A DNA stretch of 58,775 nt from Ignavibacteriota bacterium (GTDB taxonomy: Bacteria; Bacteroidota; Ignavibacteria; UBA10030; UBA6906). The stretch lies in assembly GCA_003158475.1 (NCBI GenBank), contig PMJR01000096.1, positions 7,358 to 66,132 of the forward strand, read 5' to 3'. Position 1 is the stretch's first letter. Every line of letters starts with the position of its first letter. A model generated the notes under the pieces. It ran no database searches and was not told the origin of the DNA. It worked only from the letters and a program-made list of their open reading frames with translations. This document shows, one piece after another, positions 55,453-58,775 of this stretch. A program made the translations under genes and the position numbers.

Positions 55453-56565
55453 ATGAAATTCACCGCCAACAGCATTGAACTTCAGCGTACGCTGAACAAA
55501 GTGGGTGGTGTCGTTCCATCAAAATCCACGATGCCTATTCTTGAGAACATTCTGTGTGAACTGTCAAATAATCTGTTGACTATTACGGCGACAGATATGG
55601 CAATTTCACTGACAGTATCGCTTCAGGTACGTGGGACGGAAGACGGAAGAGTGGCAATTCCCGCGAAAAGACTGATGGATACGATGAAATCCCTTCCCGA
55701 TACGAGCACGGTGTTTACGATTGATACGACGACAAATAAGATAAAGATAACAACGGAGAACGGAGAATACGGGTTGACAGGGGAAGCAGCGGGCGACTTT
55801 CCTCCTGTACCGCCGTTCAAGGGAACATCAGAACTTACCATGGACAGTAACATATTCAGAGGGATTATTCACAAGACGGCGTTTGCCGTGAGCACAGATG
55901 AACTGAGGCCGGCAATGATGGGGGTGCTCTTTCAAGCCAAGGATACGGAGTTACGGGCAGTGTCAACGGACGGACACCGGCTCGTGAAGCTGAGTTACAG
56001 ACAGCAAAAGCCGGTATCCATGAAAAAGGACGTGGTCATCCCGGCGAAGGCGCTCCTCATTCTCGGCAAGTCGATTGATGAAGGGGATATAACAATCAGT
56101 ATCAGTGAAACTCATGTAAAGTTTACGTACGGCCCGTCATTTCTGGTTTCCCGACTTATCGATGAACCATATCCTAACTATGAGACAGTTATACCCGCGG
56201 AAAACGACAAGCAAATGACGGTCAAACGAGACGAGATGATTTCATCAATCCGACGGGTTGCACTCTACGCGAGCGCAACCACCCATCAGATCAGGTTTGA
56301 CATCACCAAAGCAGCCCTTCAGATCACGGCACAGGATATTGATTTCGGCGGTGAAGCAAAGGAGAAGATTCCGTGTACGTACACGGGAGATACGCTCGAA
56401 ATCGGATTCAATTCAGTCTATCTGATCGACATTCTCTCGCACCTGGAGAGCGAACAGGTGATGTTCCGGTTCAGCACGCCGACGCGGGCCGGCATCGTCT
56501 CGCCGGTGGGGGGAGAAAGCGACAGCATTTTAATGCTGGTGATGCCGGTACGGCTGAGCACGTAG
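55453..56565 (+). CDS. dnaN: DNA polymerase III beta sliding clamp
   Basis: The 370-residue clamp starts MKFTANSIELQRTLNKVGGVVPSKSTMPILENIL, eight bases after aggag, and has three similar subdomains, ending with the QYLIDILS-like VYLIDILSHLES and a final MLVMPVRL, the clamp C-terminus. It tethers polymerase III and many repair proteins. The longer frame to 55360 has no support. Confidence 0.96.
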   Translation: MKFTANSIELQRTLNKVGGVVPSKSTMPILENILCELSNNLLTITATDMAISLTVSLQVRGTEDGRVAIPAKRLMDTMKSLPDTSTVFTIDTTTNKIKITTENGEYGLTGEAAGDFPPVPPFKGTSELTMDSNIFRGIIHKTAFAVSTDELRPAMMGVLFQAKDTELRAVSTDGHRLVKLSYRQQKPVSMKKDVVIPAKALLILGKSIDEGDITISISETHVKFTYGPSFLVSRLIDEPYPNYETVIPAENDKQMTVKRDEMISSIRRVALYASATTHQIRFDITKAALQITAQDIDFGGEAKEKIPCTYTGDTLEIGFNSVYLIDILSHLESEQVMFRFSTPTRAGIVSPVGGESDSILMLVMPVRLST

Positions 56566-56592
56566 TGGAGGTGGTCACATACTGCGATGCCA

Positions 56593-56615
56593 CGGTCCCG
56601 CCTATGGCGGGACCG
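56593..56615 (+). other. Perfect 10-bp hairpin between dnaN and recF
   Basis: CGGTCCCGCC and GGCGGGACCG pair perfectly around a TAT loop, 27 bases after the dnaN stop and 26 before the recF ATG. There is no U tract, so it is unlikely to be a classical terminator; mRNA processing, stabilisation or translation control is possible. Confidence 0.55.
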
Positions 56616-56641
56616 CTGTATTGGCGGGCACGCCACAGAAC

Positions 56642-57775
56642 ATGATCCTTTCCAGAATCAGGCTGTGCAACTTCCGTAATCACACGGCCACCTCCATCGA
56701 GTTTGGCGATGGCATCAATGCATTCCTGGGGGAGAACGGGCAGGGAAAGACCAATATCCTCGAAGCCGTCTCCTATCTCAGCCTCACCAAAAGTTTTTAT
56801 GCGTCAGGGGACGCTGAAGTCATCGGAATCGGAGGGGAAGCGTTTGATCTTGAAGGAACCCTTGTTTCCGATGCCGGCGTGCATCACCAGGTCCGGGTCG
56901 CCTGTACGCGAATGCCTCAGGAGAAGAAGTTTCTGGTTAACGGCACACCTCCCGGGAGACTTGCCGACGTCATAGGACGATTCCCGGTGGTGGTCCTTTC
57001 CCCGGAGAACGGCTCCATAACATTCGGTGGCCCGGCCGAGCGGAGAAAATTCATGGACCTGACGCTCTCGCAGGTGAGCGGCGCGTATCTTGAGGACATC
57101 CTTGAATACCGGAAGGCGCTCAGGCAACGAAACAGAATCCTTGCTGATAACCGAACGCGGGGAACCTTGCCGCCGGGAGTCATCGAGCCCTGGACGGAAA
57201 GTCTTGTGGCGTACGGGAGCAGGATTGCACACCGCCGGGCGCTGTTCGCCGCTGAGTTCCGGAGCCACATCCTGAACGCATACCGGAGCATCATGCCGGA
57301 AGCGGAAAATCCAGGCATCAACTACCTGTGCGGGTTTGAGACGAAGGAAGGGGACGACGTGCGGGGGTACGCGGCGCGTCTGTCCGCCGATCTTGAAGCG
57401 AGAAATCCCGAGGAACGCCGGCGGGGCCTGACGCTTGCAGGACCTCATCGGGACGATCTGCGGCTTACGATCAACGCGATGGATGTGCAGCGGTTCGCGT
57501 CGCAGGGACAGCACAAGACGCTCCTTGTTGCCCTGAAGATCGCGGAGTACTCGTATATGCGGGAGAGGCACAACGAGACCCCCATGTTTCTGCTTGACGA
57601 CGTATTCAGTGAGCTCGACAAGGCGCGCGTGCATCGGATACTTGCATTCGCAGGAGGGCTGGGGCAGGTCATGATTACGACGACAGAGGGGACGGTCTTC
57701 GGCCGCTCGGTAGCATGGGGAAATCACAACAGGAGGTTTGCCGTTGAGCGCGGCACGTGCAGCCAGGAGGCGTGA
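56642..57775 (+). CDS. recF: DNA replication and repair protein RecF
   Basis: RecF is an SMC-like ATPase that, with RecO and RecR, loads RecA at gaps. The 377 residues begin MILSRIRLCNFRNHTA, with Walker A GENGQGKTN, the signature LAGPHRDDLRL, and Walker B MFLLDDVFSELD. The start ATG at 56642 matches the family; a TTG seven codons upstream is less likely. Confidence 0.95.
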   Translation: MILSRIRLCNFRNHTATSIEFGDGINAFLGENGQGKTNILEAVSYLSLTKSFYASGDAEVIGIGGEAFDLEGTLVSDAGVHHQVRVACTRMPQEKKFLVNGTPPGRLADVIGRFPVVVLSPENGSITFGGPAERRKFMDLTLSQVSGAYLEDILEYRKALRQRNRILADNRTRGTLPPGVIEPWTESLVAYGSRIAHRRALFAAEFRSHILNAYRSIMPEAENPGINYLCGFETKEGDDVRGYAARLSADLEARNPEERRRGLTLAGPHRDDLRLTINAMDVQRFASQGQHKTLLVALKIAEYSYMRERHNETPMFLLDDVFSELDKARVHRILAFAGGLGQVMITTTEGTVFGRSVAWGNHNRRFAVERGTCSQEA

Positions 57776-58076
57776 CCGGCTTTCCGGCAATCGCGGCAGG
57801 CCTGTGTCGATCCACGATGCAATGCTGGGTCTGATGCGGGAGCTCGGGATTGCTCCGAAAATGGCGCAGTACGATGTCATTGCCGCGTGGCCGGATGTCG
57901 TGGGACCCCAGATTGCCCGCGTGACCGCTCCGCAGCGCATGGAGAATGGCGTCCTGTACGTTGCAGTGACGACTGCGCCGTGGCGTGCGGAGCTTTCCAT
58001 GAAACGCCTTGAACTCATTGAAAAAATGAATACACGCGTCGGGACGCGGGTCGTGAACGATATCCGGTTCAGATAG
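57744..58076 (+). CDS. dciA: DciA-like protein (DUF721)
   Basis: The 110-residue protein has the DUF721 core: IAAWPDVVGPQIARVTAPQRMENGVLYVAVTTAPWRAELSM. DciA is known as the ancestral loader of the replicative helicase DnaB. A TTG start at 57744 is chosen because aggagg at 57731-57736 is seven bases away; TTG at 57738 is too close to it. It overlaps the end of recF by 32 bases. Confidence 0.85.
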   Translation: MSAARAARRRDRLSGNRGRPVSIHDAMLGLMRELGIAPKMAQYDVIAAWPDVVGPQIARVTAPQRMENGVLYVAVTTAPWRAELSMKRLELIEKMNTRVGTRVVNDIRFR

Positions 58077-58118
58077 TCCCGCGACCGCCGCGATCATGTG
58101 CCATCATCACAGACTGGT

Positions 58119-58775
58119 ATGAGCAAAGCATCTGCTGAGAAGGACAAGCCGGTTCTCCGGACGCCGGACGAGCATAACTATAACGCCGAGGACATCACCG
58201 TTCTCAAGGGGCTCGAAGCTGTCCGCCGAAGGCCTGCCATGTATATCGGTGACGTGAGTATCCGCGGCCTTCACCACCTTGTGTATGAAGTTGTGGACAA
58301 TTCGATCGACGAGGCGCTTGCCGGTTTTGCCAGGAACATCGACGTGACGATCAACAAAGACGGATCCGCCACCGTGCTGGATGACGGGCGGGGTATTCCG
58401 ACCGATATGCACAAAGGGGAAAAACGGTCCGCGCTCGAAGTGGTGATGACCATGCTCCATGCCGGAGGCAAGTTCGACAAGAATACCTACAAGGTATCCG
58501 GAGGACTCCATGGCGTCGGCGTGTCCGTGGTGAACGCCCTCAGCGAGTGGCTGGAGGTTGAAGTGTACCGCGACGGGAAGACCTGGTACCAGAAATACGA
58601 ACGCGGCGATCCTGTCGCACCGGTAAAGGTGACCGGGAAGGCTGAGAAGGGACAGTCGGGGACAAAGGTGACGTTCCTTCCGGACGGGCAGATCTTCAAG
58701 AACCGGGCGTTCAAGTTCGATACGGTTGCGGAACGGCTCCGCGAGCTCGCTTTCCTCAACGCGCAGGTGAAACTC
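58119..58775 (+). CDS. gyrB: DNA gyrase subunit B, 3' end outside the window
   Basis: 219 codons are visible with no stop. The start [10 protein letters not shown] leads into the GHKL ATPase region: [51 protein letters not shown], and the lid [15 protein letters not shown]. Neighbours (recF, dciA) are those of gyrB rather than parE. No clear Shine-Dalgarno precedes the ATG. Confidence 0.93.
   Translation, partial: MSKASAEKDKPVLRTPDEHNYNAEDITVLKGLEAVRRRPAMYIGDVSIRGLHHLVYEVVDNSIDEALAGFARNIDVTINKDGSATVLDDGRGIPTDMHKGEKRSALEVVMTMLHAGGKFDKNTYKVSGGLHGVGVSVVNALSEWLEVEVYRDGKTWYQKYERGDPVAPVKVTGKAEKGQSGTKVTFLPDGQIFKNRAFKFDTVAERLRELAFLNAQVKL

Overview
The window is an origin-proximal chromosome segment from a GC-rich, Gram-negative bacterium. 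The best fit is the Ignavibacteria/Chlorobi side of Bacteroidota. The evidence is a set of FCB-type families (PorV/PorQ-like barrel, DUF2851, DUF4159, DUF4175, and the secreted family usually mislabelled asparagine synthetase B), a YidC with a large periplasmic domain, and a MurE with the meso-diaminopimelate signature DNPR. No mobile element, CRISPR array, rRNA or tRNA gene was found. Nearly all genes are housekeeping genes.

Layout. Positions 1-6048 (+): a TPR protein cut by the left edge, an orphan LarE-like sulfur transferase, a hot-dog thioesterase, a TolB-like lipoprotein, PyrF and DUF2851. Positions 6078-9207 (-): a TPR exoprotein broken by a frameshift in a G10 tract, followed by a secreted amidotransferase-like protein. 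Positions 9280-11800 (+): dxr and rseP. Positions 11819-24625 (-), read from high to low coordinates: DUF4159, DUF4175, an M14 peptidase, an ECF sigma factor and its membrane anti-sigma, lon, dnaX, a PorV-like barrel and a lipoprotein. Positions 24707-41749 (-): a near-complete dcw cluster, mraZ-rsmH-ftsL-ftsI-murE-murF-mraY-murD-ftsW-murG-(unknown membrane protein)-murC-ftsQ-ftsA-ftsZ, without murB or ddl. Positions 41933-53137 (-): mfd, murQ, rsmG, mnmG, mnmE, yidC, yidD, rnpA, rpmH. Positions 53138-53591: oriC and dnaA leader. Positions 53592-58775 (+): dnaA, dnaN, recF, dciA and the start of gyrB, cut by the right edge.

How it fits together. Transcription diverges from the rpmH-dnaA gap, as expected at a bidirectional origin: from 11.8 to 53.1 kb genes run leftward and from 53.6 kb they run rightward. 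Replication initiation (DnaA, DnaN, RecF, DciA, GyrB), envelope growth and division (dcw cluster, YidC, RseP, MurQ), tRNA/rRNA modification (MnmE, MnmG, RsmG, RsmH) and stress functions (ECF sigma/anti-sigma, Lon, Mfd) are therefore grouped near the origin.

The most informative non-coding signals are two perfect parS-type palindromes flanking mnmG with no parAB in view, three 10-bp-spaced MraZ boxes just downstream of a mraZ promoter, a near-consensus lon promoter followed by a 9-bp inverted repeat, and DnaA boxes before dnaA. I saw no convincing new defence or mobile system. The least-explained items are the membrane protein inside the dcw cluster, the DUF4159-DUF4175-M14 module beside a sigma/anti-sigma pair, and the secreted amidotransferase-like protein.
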